Positions 1-14,500 of a stretch of DNA of 64,000 nucleotides are shown one piece after another. How positions within the stretch are numbered: the stretch's first letter is position 1; every line of letters starts with the position of its first letter. The stretch is from Apostichopus japonicus. Taxonomy: Eukaryota > Echinodermata > Holothuroidea > Aspidochirotida > Stichopodidae. A program made the position numbers and the translations under genes. Under the pieces are notes generated by a model. That model saw nothing but the letters and a program-made list of their open reading frames with translations, was not told the origin of the DNA and searched no databases. Location: NCBI RefSeq assembly GCF_037975245.1, contig NC_092562.1:478501-542500 (forward strand), given 5' to 3'.

Positions 1-1058
1 GAAATCCACACTGCTAATATCTTTCAAGTCACTTAAATCTATCAAAGTATTGCAACATTCAGTCAGGCACGATGTACAGTACAGTTTATGTATTTTGCTG
101 TGGTTGTATACATATTGCGTATCAAGGGATATTCTACACTTAGGTGGAATCTTGCGTAGAAGTATGGAACATCACCCTGTGTTTAGTATTCAGCGGTACA
201 CCGTCACAAAAACCCCTCCCACCCAACCCATTTGTTACCACTGCAGCAAATTCCGACAGAGTTTATGAAAACTCGAAAGCTGTTGCATCGTTATGACATC
301 AAATTGCGATGTTTAAAATGGATCCAGCAGTAAGATACCATCATTCTTACACATACAGAATTCCTGGAAACATTCCATGTGGTCAGCTAGCAAAGAATGA
401 AGACATGTTTTTGATATACACAGAATGCCCATAAATTTGTACGGTGGCTCTGGAGAAACATTTTGAGAGTGTAATTTCATCAGCAGCAAAACATTTGTAA
501 ATACCAGCATCACATTTTGACTGGTTTTGTAAATTGTTAACATGTTTCAAGTCTAAATCAAATTATTATTCTATTGAGTCATGGTTTGGAGTCAAATGAT
601 CTTTTAATAATATTAGTCCATTTTATTAAAGGGGACCCAAACCCAACCATTATCTTTAGTTTATATGACAGAGGTCTTTGTGAAGAACAACTCCCGCCAA
701 ACAGTTAAGAAATATCTTGTTCTGTTGGGTGATAATCTTAGTTTAAAAGTTGTGACTGGAAGCTGCCATTTTGTAAATGATGTCATAGCTACCACCAGGA
801 TCTGAAACCTTTTACTTTCTTTGACCCGGAAACCAATACCATCATTATGTCACATTAAGAGGTTCAATATGTTAGATTCAGCAATTTTGTAAACCCCATA
901 CCTATTACAGAAAACAAGGATTGTAATTATTAACAGATAAAAAAGTAAAGAATTCAAGCGCGTCATGCAGCTCGATGATGTCATAATTAGACTTGATCAA
1001 GTCTTCCACCCTGTGTGTCATGCAACCCTAAATCTGTGATATCTCCCAAACGGAACAA
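1..1058. other. Unassigned sequence upstream of minisatellite
   Basis: No recognisable coding exon, RNA gene or mobile element. It could belong to an upstream intron of the RhoGAP gene, since the first visible exon has no start codon of its own. Confidence 0.5.
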
Positions 1059-2665
1059 GAATTTGTCTCAGCTGTCGGAGAAGTTTTTCATGACAGTTAT
1101 CGCATATTAATGATGGTGGTAGGGTTTGTGATTTCTAGCTATGGATGGTAGGGTAGGGGTGTGGGATATGTTGCTCATGACAATTATCACATAGATCAGT
1201 AATAGTGGTAGGGTTTGTGATTCCCAGCTGTGGAGGGTGGGGTAGGGGTGTGGGATATGTTGCTCATGACAATTATCACATAGATCAGTAATAGTGGTAG
1301 GGCTTGTGATTCCTAGCAGTGGAGGGTGGGGTAGGGGTGTGTGATATGTTGCTCATGACAATTATCACATAGATCAGTAATAGTGGTAGGGCTTGTGATT
1401 CCTAGCTGTGGAGGGTGGGGTAGGGGTGTGTGATATGTTGCTCATGACAATTATCACATAGATCAGTAATAGTGGTAGGGCTTGTGATTCCTAGCTGTGG
1501 AGGGTGGGGTAGGGGTGTGTGATATGTTGCTCATGACAATTATCGCATAGATCAGTAATAGTGGTAGGGCTTGTGATTCCTAGCTGTGGAGGGTAGGGTA
1601 GGGGTGTGGGATATGTTGCTCATGACAATTGTCACATAGATCAGTAATAGTGGTAGGGCTTGTGATTCCTAGCTGTGGAGGGTGGGGTAGGGGTGTGTGA
1701 TATGTTGCTCATGACAATTATCACATAGATCAGTAATAGTGGTAGGGCTTGTGATTCCTAGCTGTGGAGGGTGGGGTAGGGGTGTGTGATATGTTGCTCA
1801 TGACAATTATCACATAGAAGAATTTGTCTCAGCTGTCGGAGAAGTTTTTCATGACAGTTATCGCATATTAATGATGGTGGTAGGGCTTGTGATTCCTAGC
1901 TGTGGATGGTAGGGTAGGGGTGTGGGATATGTTGCTCATGACAATTATCACATAGATCAGTAATAGTAGTAGGGCTTGTGATTCCTAGCTGTGGAGGGTG
2001 GGGTAGGGGTGTGTGATATGTTGCTCATGACAATTATCACATAGATCAGTAATAGTGGTAGGGCTTGTGATTCCTAGCTGTGGATGGTAGGGTAGGGGTG
2101 TGGGATATGTTGCTCATGACAATTGTCACATCGATCAGTAACAGTGGTAGGGCTTGTGATTCCTAGCTGTGGAGGGTGGGGTAGGGGTGTGTGATATGTT
2201 GCTCATGACAATTATCACATAGATCAGTAATAGTGGTAGGGCTTGTGATTCCTAGCTGTGGATGGTGGGGTAGGGGTGTAGATCAGTAATAGTGGTAGGG
2301 TTTGTGATTCCTAGCTGTGGAGGGTGGGGTAGGGGTGTAGATCAGTAATAGTGGTAGGGTTTGTGATTCCTAGCTGTGGAGGGTGGGGTAGGGGTGTAGA
2401 TCAGTAATAGTGGTAGGGCTTGTGATTCCTAGCTGTGGAGGGTGGGGTAGGGGTGTAGATCAGTAATAGTGGTAGGGCTTGTGATTCTTAGCTGTGGAGG
2501 GTGGGGTAGGGGTGTAGATCAGTAATAGTGGTAGGGCTTGTGATTCCTAGCTGTGGAGGGTGGGGTAGGGGTGTAGATCAGTAATAGTGGTAGGGCTTGT
2601 GATTCCTAGCTGTGGAGGGTGGGGTAGGGGTGTAGATCAGTAATAGTGATAGGGCTTGTGTCTGC
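1059..2665 (+). repeat. Minisatellite, 89-bp unit with 59-bp derivative
   Basis: From about 1100 to 2275 the sequence is a tandem array with an 89-bp period (ttgctcatgacaat at 1171, 1260, 1349 and onward). From about 2281 to 2660 the period falls to 59 bp because each unit lacks a 30-bp block ending in caattatcac. A leader (agaatttgtctcagctgtcg) occurs at about 1060 and again at about 1818, so part of the array was duplicated as a block. Confidence 0.95.
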
Positions 2666-4133
2666 TTTGAAAGACCCATCTCCTTTAAACCGTTAAAACC
2701 GAAACATGGCACATGCTCTTCGAATCCAATCATTTTTGGTTATATTCAAAACCTGTGACGTCTGAATCCTCTAAATATATTTCAATCTTCCCTTCTTCAC
2801 TCGAATTTGAGCAAAATGGTTCAGCAACATTTTAGGAAGAGCGGAAAAAAATTTGACAGTTGAAATGCTTCACTGTAACATCCAGACTGCCTTACATTTT
2901 TATGGTTTGGCAAAACCGTTACCCCAAGGCATTGTGTCCATTCAGAAACCCAAACACATTTTCCTCCACCTTCTGCAACCTCCAAATGGTGTTACATTTC
3001 ATCCTCCCTGACAATACTCGATGAACTCAGTGTGAGATGCACGGGAGGAGATTAGTGGCCCCCCTGTATCTGATCATTGCATTAAATCTTGTAATGGGAG
3101 GGGGGCGCAGAAGAGGGTACCCACTCAGGAAGGTGTGAAATAATGTTATCTATATGTGCAAGGGTGTTTTCAAAGACAATCCTATTTCATCTTTAAGCTG
3201 CTGAAAATGCCAGTGATTTTAGTAGCAAATCTACAGTGCCATGTTTTTCTTAAATTTTATTTACGCTCAAATCAAAGATAGTGTTTGCATAACCGTGTCG
3301 TTCCTTTCGTTTAAAGTTTTTCTTTGATCTTTGGAAAGTTAAAGGTCATCGGTATAGCCCTCCCCCACCCCCCACCCCCAAGTTAAGTGCTAAAAACTGC
3401 TTTAAAAAGTAGCAAAATGATGCTGCATGTTGTCAAGAATGTGGATGCTGATGGCAGCTGGCTGTAATATGTTACTCAAGTTTGAAAATGAGGTGACCAC
3501 TTATCTGACTTTCTAGCATATTTGTGGGCCATATAATACTGATGACCTTTCATTACTGTCCACGACTCATCCCATCAGTGAATGTATCTGGTCTTTGCCA
3601 GTGAATTAAACTTAAAATTGTTTTTTTTTTTGGTGGTATATTTGCCAAAACCTTTCATCTATTTCCTTCACCCTACCCACACACCCAACCCCACCCACCC
3701 AACCCCACCCACCCCTTCCATTTATGTCAATCTTGACAACGTTCTCCTGTACAGTCAAAATTGGTAATATTGAGAAACTGTTACTACAATATAAAGTCAT
3801 AGCGGTCACAATCAATGGCAGTACGTATGCATCTAGAGCGTGCGGGACGCTCCTACCAGCATGTAAGCTTAGCCCGGTGTCTCGAGTTACAGAGGTTTTC
3901 TTCCTGAATTGTTTTCTATCCGTTTGAAGACTGTTTGTAATTCAACAGGCTATCATGATCAGAGAGCGCAGTATATACGACGGTTGATGGTCGCACCGTA
4001 GGATGAATAGCATGCAGTTAAACAGCTACAGTGTACTTTCGGAAGAGAGCAAAACAAATTTGTTATTGTTCAAACCTCTTGGCAGAGTTTATTTCCAAGG
4101 ACGACGAGATAATGTATTGTGAATTGGTAAAGT
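2666..4133. other. No recognised feature
   Basis: Unique-looking AT-rich DNA with C-rich patches (3360-3385, 3660-3720). Short open frames in both directions have no recognisable similarity. May be intronic to the RhoGAP gene. Confidence 0.5.
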
Positions 4134-4218
4134 GTGTACGGATGGTGTATGGATGGTGTACGGATGGTGTACGGATGGTGTACGGATGGTGTACGGATGG
4201 TGTACGGATGGTGTATGA
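4134..4218 (+). repeat. 11-bp tandem repeat
   Basis: About seven and a half copies of gtgtacggatg (one or two with gtgtatggatg). Because 11 is not a multiple of three, the array keeps several frames open on both strands; the resulting short open frames are not genes. Confidence 0.92.
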
Positions 4219-4677
4219 GTTAAGTACCAGAGATAGGAAGATGGATGTGAATTTATCGAAATAACTGAAACTGCTCGATATAGAGCGTACACACACACCC
4301 CGCCGAAGTTCTCCCTTCCTAACCCTGAAATGAGTTTGATGGTGTTCCTTGATTCATTTCAGTCATAGGTTGTGGTACATGCATGTGCTATTAAAACAAT
4401 GACAGGAAGAAAAAACAAACAAATGAATTGGGAGTGTATGACTGTCAAGAATTTGTTTGTATTATTTACTGTACAGGAATAGAGGCACAAAGAAATGACT
4501 ATGGTACTAGCCATCATAATGTCCTATGTACAGTATGACTCAAGAACAAATGTTAAATATTTGAAATCTTAAGTCTTTGAAAATGTTAATGATTCCTTCA
4601 CGAAGGTACATATCAAGCTAACATGGCTTGATTTGGTTGTAGATATTGTGGAAGGAAGGGAGGGGGGAGGGAGTGGA

Positions 4678-5225
4678 GTTGTTGATCAGAAGCATCTCTT
4701 GGCCAATGATAATGCTTGGGTTTGCTTCCCCTTTCTGTATAGTTTGTGTGTGTGTAAGGAAGGGGTGGTGAAGAATTGTTCATCAGAAGCATCTCTAGGC
4801 CAATGATAATGCTTGGGTTTACTTCCCCTGTCTGTAGAGTGTGTGTGTGTGTGTGGGGGGGAGCGGGGGGGTGGTGATGGTTTGCTTTCCCTGGCTGTGC
4901 AGGGTTCAGGGGGGGGGAATTTTCATCAGAAGCATCTCCAGGCCAATGAAAATGGTTGCAAATTGCCCTGGCCATAGAGTGTATGTGGGGGAAGGGAGGA
5001 TGGGGGCTTGTTCAGCACAAGTATCTCAGTCCTATAGGTAAATGATTGTTGAATTAGCTTGCCCTGGCTGTAGAAGGTTCAGTGAGAGAGAGTGTTTCGG
5101 CACAATTGTCTTTATTGTATAGGCCAATGATGAGCATTCTGTTTCCCCCCCCCCTTGGATCTGACACATGAGGGAGGGGGAGGCAAGGAGGAAAGAGGTC
5201 TTTGTCACAAATGTCTCCACAAATC
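4678..5225 (+). repeat. Degenerate tandem repeat with G-runs
   Basis: At least five diverged copies, 95-145 bp apart, of a unit containing cagaagcatctctaggccaa and a downstream (gt)n/G-run block. The last lies immediately before the first recognised RhoGAP exon. Confidence 0.75.
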
Positions 5226-5401
5226 CAATAATGATGGTTGTGTTTGCCTCTCCTTTAACTCTAAAGTTTATATTATCTCTTAATATTTATCTTTGATCTA
5301 TGTTACTGAAACGTTACAAAATTCTTCGATCCAACCAAATGAAGCCAGAGGATGATGCATGAAATACATTTTAAGTAGTTATGATTATGATATATTGACA
5401 G

Positions 5402-5542
5402 GTGACATTGGTAGTATGGAAGATGTGGACAACCTTTTGATGAGGCTAGACACTGGAGTCGAGATATCTCTGGAACGGAACAAAGCCTGGTCCAAATACG
5501 CCAAGGACATCATCGCATACGTACAAAAGAGGTTACATTTAG
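5402..5542 (+). CDS. ARHGAP29-like: ARHGAP29-like exon: F-BAR start
   Basis: First recognisable exon. It encodes MEDVDNLLMRLDTGVEISLE and the following AWSKYAKDIIAYVQKRL, the typical opening of the family's F-BAR domain. Acceptor tgacag before 5402, donor gtaagg at 5543. It enters in phase 1 and leaves in phase 1 (split Gly and Glu codons). The open frame runs on past the donor into the intron, but that extension is low-complexity and is not coding. Confidence 0.92.
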
Positions 5543-8500
5543 GTAAGGGCCGAACATACTTTAGACTCGTAAGAATTATCCTCATAAAAAAAAATAAAAA
5601 AAACAGTTATATCCGCAAGAATAACGGTGTCAAATCAGTACTCGCATTCTGCAATTTAGTGAAAGATTTTTTGCAATATCTATATCATTCATTCATTCAA
5701 TTTATTCAAAGAACTTTATTTCAGTCACTCTTGAAATTAACATATAATGATACACCAAACATGATATTTTTCAAGAGAAAGAGACTGAGGAGTGTCCACA
5801 TGAAGCTTGGAGTAGCTTGTAAACGTGAACACCTCCTTTACAAAATACAAATATGTCTAAATATGAGACAACAAAACTAGAGAGAGAATGAAAGGGTTAC
5901 AGCAACTTAAGGTGAAAAAGGCTAAAACAGCACTAAGAAATTGTTAGTCACAGTTGCTTGGTGATAAGATGATGTTTGAGGGCACTTTTAAAAGTAATAT
6001 TTGCGGGACATTTAATGACATGATCAGGGAGCAAATTCCAGAGATTAGGTCCTTGGAAATGGACGCTGTGTTGTGCGGAAGTGATATTTTACATTACACT
6101 AGGCGTACACCCAAACAGGTTGTTGTTGTTAAAATACCTTGCATGGCACATAATTAAAATGCATTCAAGTAATGATGCGAATGGGTTAAGAGATTCATAT
6201 CGGTTCCTTTCGTTATATACCATCTAAGTTTGTTGTCAAGTTTTTCAAAGCTGATCCAAAAAGATTGCTTTGTTTTACAAAAAGTTTGTCCCAGCAGCGA
6301 ACAGACTTAGTAGGTTATCGCCGGCAAATCTGGATGATACAAGATCAGTAGTTGGAATCGGTTGAACTTGCTCCTTTGTAAATCTATGCTTGTAGATGGA
6401 TAACATGGTTCATAACATAACCAAGTTGCCAAAATGTTTGATTTGGGCTTGGTCTGTCTGCACTCTCCCATAAATATAACCAAAAATATAAAGTCTGCTT
6501 TTTTCTCCAAGAAATTACTAAAAACACAGGTCTGGCTGGAATATGAATTTGAAAGCTTTGCATTGAGTAGGGTGTACCTTTACAGCATGGAGACCAAACT
6601 ATAAATGTAATATTTAAACATTTTGTGGATATTACCCATACCCCCTCATTTTAAGTTAAATTGCAATAATTTGCTTAGTATACTCATGTCTAGCAAGTTC
6701 TTCATGTCTTCATACTCCAAAACAGAAAAATTTATGTGTACATTGTAATATGTTATTGTTAGTGCTTGCAAAACTTTTATGCAGTGTATGGCCTTAAGTA
6801 TTATCATTACCTAATTATAAGATGGTTATAAGTATTAACAGATTGTAGGTACCTTATTTTCCCTTGAGTAGACAGCTATTATACCCCACAAGAGTAGTGT
6901 GATAAGGTCAACACAAAATCTACCTCTCAACAACTCTTCTAGTCTTACTTATTAACAAGTTACACAAAATCTATCTTCTTCTCCTTTCCATCCAGAATTG
7001 GAATTTTCAAGAAATCTTGCCAAGCTTGCTGCACAAACTCAAACCACACTCAAAGAAGAGGTGAGTGTATAAATTATAATTACAATTTACTATTATTATT
7101 ATTATTAAGTGATAGATGTAAATCCATTCTACTCTAGACTTGCGGTCCGCAAACCTTTTGGCCCACAACCCAGAATCTTCCATGAGATCACCGAGCTATG
7201 GCCAACCAGACCATACCCATTAGAATCTGTGCTCAGATATGCATGAATGCTAGCTTATTACAATAGAATTGATTTTTAAATAAAATTATTTGTAATTGAT
7301 CACCACCAGCGTGCTCTGAAATTGTACATAATTTCTTTTTTTCTTCTTGGAAACCAATTCTTCACCACTCACTTTTGGGTCTTGCCTCACAGTTTGGCGA
7401 CCATCACTCTAAATAACAGTAGTAAGGTTGTATTTGATTTACACTTGACTGTTACGATTCGAGACATTTAAATATGAAAATGAAAACAAAATGGATAACG
7501 GAACATGGTGTGTTGAGACAAGGTTTTCTAATTTGTTGGACTATGACATATCAACAGTTACAGTTTAAGTTTTTTTTTAATATTCCTTGATGAACTCAGC
7601 TGTGTAATAAATTTTGATTGTCATTTTACCCGCAGAGCTTCCTACCGTTCCATTCTGCGTACTTGTCGACTTTAGAGAATGTGAGTAGTTTGACAAATTT
7701 ATATATGTCAAAAAGGAAAAGAATAAAACGGGAAGTGAAAGAGTTTTCATTGTAAACTTCAAATTTGACATTTCAATTTACAATTCTATTGATTAAGTCA
7801 AATCTTCAAATGCCAATAAATTTTGAAGAAAGCAATCTCTAAAGTGTTGTTACATTTGGTAGGCAACATGAGCTTGAAGCAAAGAACCATGATTTTGTGT
7901 ATCTAGATGTATCATTAATATTGGATGCTATTTTGTTAAGTTGGTGACCAACCCCAGTCCAAGCAATTGAGTGGGGGAAAAACCCTCCCCTCCCCCTCCC
8001 CCCTCCCCTCCCCCTCCCCTCCCCCCCAAAAATTGTCATGACCTCACATCTGTTTGCTTCGGTCCAATTTACTTTGATGGCATTATTCATCCCACTGTTT
8101 TGAGATAAAGAGATAAGAGTTGCCTTCTGTTTGCCTTCTGTTTCTTAGGATATGGAATATTCACGGAATTGTGAGGCGGCATTCACTCAGCTGCAAGGTC
8201 AGAAATTTGTAGAGGTGAGTAGCGATTGTGGAGGTCTTAAATGGGTATAGTCTGCTATCTCGATGCAGTGCCTGGAGGTGATTTATGTTATGTTATTTAT
8301 GTGATTTAATTTATGTTAAGTTCAAAATGTTCATATTCTGATATTCCTATATAAACTTCTAGTAATTCATTTCCTAGTAATGGCACAATGTATAACACAG
8401 AAAGTTAGACCAATGATTTGCTTTCCATTGACCGGTTTCTTTGAAACTATTACTATGTCAATAGTGTAGAACATGTCAAGTGGAAAATGAAGGGCCCACC

Positions 8501-11500
8501 TCCCCTTCCCCCCTCCCCAATCTTTTGAGCATATGTTTGACATTTCTCAGAACATTAGCATCACAGCCCTTAAACAAGATTTCTATTCAGCGGTGATTAC
8601 CTTTATTTGTCAAGGATGAGTCAAGACAGCGGACCTAAGAAAGATCATCGTGCTTCTGTAGTCTCATTTCTTGCTTCATTCTGTTTTCACATTCCTTTCA
8701 TCTGATTGTCACAGCTCCTTCTTCCCATCCATTAATGATAAACTCTAAAACATTACTGCAGCAAGCATTTGGCATGCCGTTGCTCCTCTTCGATCCCATC
8801 TCAAGAATGCCGAGTCGTGCTTAATGTTATCTCTCAACGACAATGATTCTCAGATTAAGTTCGTCGGTATGTTTTTTATTCCTCGTCGTCGTCGTAGTAA
8901 TTATCCCATCAATCAAACCTGTACCTTTCTCCTCGACAGCAACTTGAATCGAGGCGGCTGGAGCACGATTCCAAGAGGAAATCCATTCGGCACACGTGGA
9001 ATAGCATCAAGAAAGAAATGGTGAGAATGATTTGAATTGCATTCCGTTTGTCGACGACTGGCATCCTGGTTTTGATCCAAGATTCCAAGATTCAGTTATC
9101 ACCGTATGTTTATCATCCTACAGTATGTGTCGTTAACATCAAATGGGACAGTCTCGGCTATAGCCATACCTATACAATGTGCATACAGTATCAGGGGTGA
9201 TGAAGGGTCATTGTCTCTGTTTTAAGAATCTTTGTTAAGGAAGAGCGAAAAAGTACTTGACTGCCCCGTTGGGGGAGTCGTCACATTTCCTTTTCTCACT
9301 ATGCCACATGGAGTTTGTTTTCAAATCGAAAATCATAAGATTCCGAAGGTCTCACATAGATTGTTAACAACTTTGTATCATTCACCACAAGTTTCTGTCA
9401 ACCTATATATCTGAACACACAGAAGCAACTATAGTTTGATATATAACCTAAAAAGTTGGAAATTATGTAAGGGTTAGCTATGCTATAATATAGAATTTGT
9501 TTGGGCCACAAATACATGTACATTATCATGTTATTGCTTAACAAAGGGTGATATACATTAAAGCATATATTCCCACGTTAGAACGCTGATTGATCGTAAT
9601 TCTAGTAATACAGATACATTTATATATATATATATATATATATAGAGTGAGTTCAACCAGCTATAGGTACGTGTGTCTGATTTGTGGACATATGACGTAG
9701 TAGGTCCAACATGAATGTTATTGAGTTAAAATAAGTATGTGTGTATAGTAGTTGGAAGTAGAACACATATTTCACTAATTGAATTAAGACCTCCAAAGAG
9801 CAGGATATATTATCTTGTTTCACTTCATCTCCCACAAGCGCAAAGAATAGAATATAGGAAAAGCAAATTGGTATATTGGTCGAGTAGGCAAGCAGTGCAG
9901 AAGGGACTAAAATAGTATTTCAAGGTGAAACTTAGTTAGCCACAGAACTAGGTTAGGACCTCATGACTTATAATTTCATATAATTTCCTTCTGATTAGGA
10001 GAAATCATTTTGAGACCAACAGCTGGCCATGATTTTAGTTACGCAAACATCTATAATTATGATGAACTTTAACTAGGACTGAACTCTCTTTACATTCCCC
10101 CCCCCCGCCCCCCTATCAGTATGAGGATCTGGTTACAACACCTTGTAGGAGTGATATCATAATATATATTGGCATATGTAGGGTTGGGTAAATCGATGTA
10201 CATTCCAGGACCATCAGACAAAAGTTTAAATGTTTATAATTGTGATTTGATGGTTAATGTCTTCCCCCCCCCTTCCCCTGACAAGCAGACATGGTAATAG
10301 GTGACTGGAGAGGATTCGTTTGATGAAAGCTTCCTTTCCCTAGTTTATACTGTGTCTGCTGCTGAGCTTGAATTTAGCTTCTGGTACAAAACCCACCAGG
10401 AGGCCAAATCTCTTCATGGATTGAACATTGTTGATGTGTAGCCAAAAGTTGAAGGGAGTCATATGTCTCTCATTGATTAGCAGCATTTCTGGTTTCTGCA
10501 CTGGGACATGGGGGGTTTGCCTCAGAGTTTGTAATTTGTTCAAAAACAACTTAAATAGTTAGCCACAGTTTCACTCCAGAGATGTTAATTTGCGTTCCCT
10601 CACTTTCCTCAATATTGGATAATGTGGTCAGATGCTGGTGGTGTAATCATAAACGATGGGTAGGGACTCAAATGCGGTCTTGTAGGAGCAGGTATCGGGT
10701 AGATAAAGTGGGCTCCCTCTTGTCCTAATTCTGGGTATACCTGTCAAAGAAGAGAAGGATGGATGTGTCGTTAAGTAATCGTTGATCCATAACCACGATA
10801 CCAGATATCATTTAATATAAGGTGATGTCTGCCTTTGGTAGCTTATGTTTTACTGCACTGTTTACTAATAAACTAAATACCACATATGTGGTGCTGTTAG
10901 ACTCATCTAGGCTCTTGAGCTAGATGCAGTTCAGATCGGCTATTAGCTGCTTTCATGATGTAACAAATAGAGACTGAAAGTTTTCTGTTCCAGAGTTGTT
11001 TTAAAAATAGATAGATATTGCCTATATCTCAGTAGAAAGCAGATTGCTTGTGTGTTTTGGGCAGGCACAGATGGTGTTAATACACCTGGCATATTGACAT
11101 ATTGTCCAGTGTAGGTCAGGGTTTTGGCATCGACATACAAGGGATTAATAATGTGAAAATCAGTTTCAAAAATTCGGATTAGATATGGGTCAAGAAGAGT
11201 TTGACAATTTTTCTAATCAATATTTTTGGTATGATTACTGTTAGTGTTATGTGAATGTATCTGGGCAATGACAGTTTTACAACTGAAGCCATAAAAAAAT
11301 AATAAATAAATAATATGAAGCAATGGGAGGAATCACTTATTACCATTTTTCAATTTGTGTTAAAACATTGGCGAATGTCATAATTTCTTAAAATGAAATC
11401 TCTTAATTTTGAACCAAACTTTAGGTTCGTTAATACCCGGGACCTAATGCCAAAACATTCTTTCAAAGCCATTCTGTATCAAGTAATCTAAACCGGGGAA

Positions 11501-14500
11501 TCCAGTTCAAGGTCCGTTCAACTCGGAATTTATTTCTAAGGCAGTGGAGAGGTGAGGTGTAAGATTAGCAGCGCTCAGTTTTCGACAAACATGTTTTCTT
11601 GTTTTCTTGGTAGCACGAGTGTCACACGAACCTAGGGAAGGCTCGTCAGCTGTATTACACCAGGTACCAGGATTACGAGAGGGCCAAGGCCACAGTCGCC
11701 AAATCAGAAAACGAGGCAATGAATACCAGCAGCGGGTCTCATTCGGCAAAACTGGATAAGAAGAAGAAATTGGAGGAAGATAACTTGGTCAAGGTGAGAT
11801 GACAAAAGAGAAAGAAACAGTAGACCCATGGTGGAGTTGTAGACTCAAAATTATGTTAAATCATCCCATCCTTCACAGACATTTCAAACAGAAAAGAAGA
11901 TTTTATGTCATCAATCCTTCAAAGAGAATTTGAATAAAGGATTTAGAAACATCATTCCTTCCTAGAAAACTCAAAAAAAGGTTTTATTATTAGTCAACTC
12001 CGAAGTAATTTGAAGTCATCTATCAAGACGGATTTAAAAACCATTAATCCTTCACAAAGAACACGGAAGGACTCAAGACTATTTGAAATCATTGCTCCTT
12101 CATGAAGGATTTCAAAATTATTTTAAGTCAATATTACCTTTACAGAAAACTCTTTACATGCTGAAATTTTATATCCAATTCTGCAAATTCCATGCATGTT
12201 ATAGCAATATTTATAATGAAATATTGAAGTAATGGTGATAATAATGAACTCTATGTAACATGTTATCATGATGTTCTCTGTGACAGGCTCAGGAGGCAGA
12301 GACCACCTACAAAGCTTGCATCCACGAAGCTAATGCCAAACAACAGGAACTGTTGAAAGTCAAGGTGAGCGGAAAGTTTCACTTATCGGTTGCTTCAACC
12401 ATGTGTAGCAACATTGTTTAATAATGATTCAATACACAACACTTAGTTCAATGTCAATGCAATATACATCCAATCTATGTGTTGGCTGGTTTGAGTTTGT
12501 GTATGTGTTGGCATTTAAAATCTGGCCCTAAGCCAGAGTAAACAATCTAATTAACTACTTTTCACACAAGAAGCAGGCCCGAAGCTTATTATTATTATTA
12601 CCAATGCGGAGAACAAAGGCAAGTTATTTGATGTACATATTTGGACATAAAGTGGGTACTTTTAACAGTCTCTACAGGCCATTTGTTTGAATATATTGAG
12701 GGAATATGTCCATTATATATAATAAACATATTCCAACCTCTTAGCTGAGAAACCCATCCCTATGTGTTTCCTACTTCATGCTATGTGTTTAGGTAACTTA
12801 TTTCTTATCAGGACTGCTTTGAAACTGCTGTAATGTTTTAATTTTTCTCTTAATAGAAAGAGGTTCTTACACAACTCAAGGAACTTGTGTTTCAATGCGA
12901 CCAAACTATGAAAGCGGTGAGCAAAATACAAATCCATCAGATGTATAGTTTTTGCCTGAAGGCTACAACAGTCTTTGTAGCCTTACTCTGCTTTGATAGC
13001 GGAATATATAATTTCATTATTTGTAACATGCTAACTAATAGCTTTTCTGAGTAAGGAGACAGATGGACTCTCATATCAGAGAAGACAAACCTGAAATAAC
13101 TTTGAGGAAGTGCAAACCTCCCCCCACTCCATCCCCCCACCCCCACCCGCCTTCTCAGGAAGACAAAAGCACAACAGTTGATATTAAATTTATGTCTTAG
13201 ACAAAAACTTTTCACAAACAGCTTCCATGCAAGAACTGCTAAACTAATGGTGTTTGGTCATGTTAAGGGCCCTGTCAGTTTGTCCAATTTGTGATGGATT
13301 GGGGAAGGATTATTTTATCTTTAACTTCTCCACAGGTAAAGCAGTGATGATTGTTAGGTTAATGTCTCATTACTGTTTGTAGGGGTGGGGATTGAATTGA
13401 TCATTAATCACATCTTTATCACATAGCTCAATGATAATGATTGTGTTTACCAGGACATGTGAGGTTTTTTTTCTTGTTTTTGCTCATCATAACTTCAACG
13501 ATGATAGTTGTGGCTATGTCTCTCATGGCAGATTGTGGTGTTAGCCTAGTTATAATACTCAATTGGATTCCGTAGGAAACGGATTGAAGCCACTATGTCA
13601 CTGTATTTTTTTTGTTTTGCTCTGATGGTTTGAGTACTTCTCATTTGCCAACAGGTCACGTACGGGTACTTTCAAATCCACAAGTCTGTATCAGCACCAA
13701 CTCCTGTTCAGGTAAGTCACTCGATAGAGAGACCCTCAACCCTCTGTGGTTAGGTTGCAGAATGGCTGTATTGTTTATTGATGAACGATATGAACAATTA
13801 TATCATTGATTAGATGGTGCAAAACGGCAATTTGAAGTCTATGCTTGTCTTTGAGAGCAAAAATACCAAACCCTTTCAGTAATTTGGTTTATATTAGAAT
13901 ATGAAGAAATAAAATTTTTTTTTTTTAATTTGCAAATATGTTTGTCTTGGTCCTGTGTGAAATCTCAGTTTAAGTCATCCTTTTTATTTTATGATTTTCA
14001 ATTAATTGAATGGTTTTGGTCTCATCTCAAGGTTTTTGCTTTCAATTTTCAGAAGAATGTATAAAGGTATGATATACATAGTTTTTTAATATGTACCCTG
14101 TTCAAAACTGATCAAAGTAAGAATTATGACTAAATACCTCAAAGGATTGTGGTGAGCAAAATTTCATTTATACAGAAATAATTCAATTATGTGGGGATAT
14201 TACATGGCACTTCAGAACGATGATCAACGAAAAGATATCTCTCAGATTTTTTATAATGAAGGAATTTCCCTTTCATGAAATTATTTCAACAGTTCCAGGC
14301 GCTCTGCGAGCAGGCCAAGGAGTATATTCCGGGGATACAATTCAAGGAATATCTGAAGCACAGTATGCCAGTCTTGTCCAGCCATCTCAATCATGACGCA
14401 GAAGTCTTCTCTTTCGAACCCTACGTATCAGAGTAAGTCACATTGCACCTGGTATCTGTGCCGTCTCATTTATTAGAATTACTATGCTCACTTACCTTAC

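Noticed and set aside
4031-4298. Open frames on both strands around the 11-bp array
   Set aside because: Repeat length not divisible by three keeps all frames open; no similarity outside the array.
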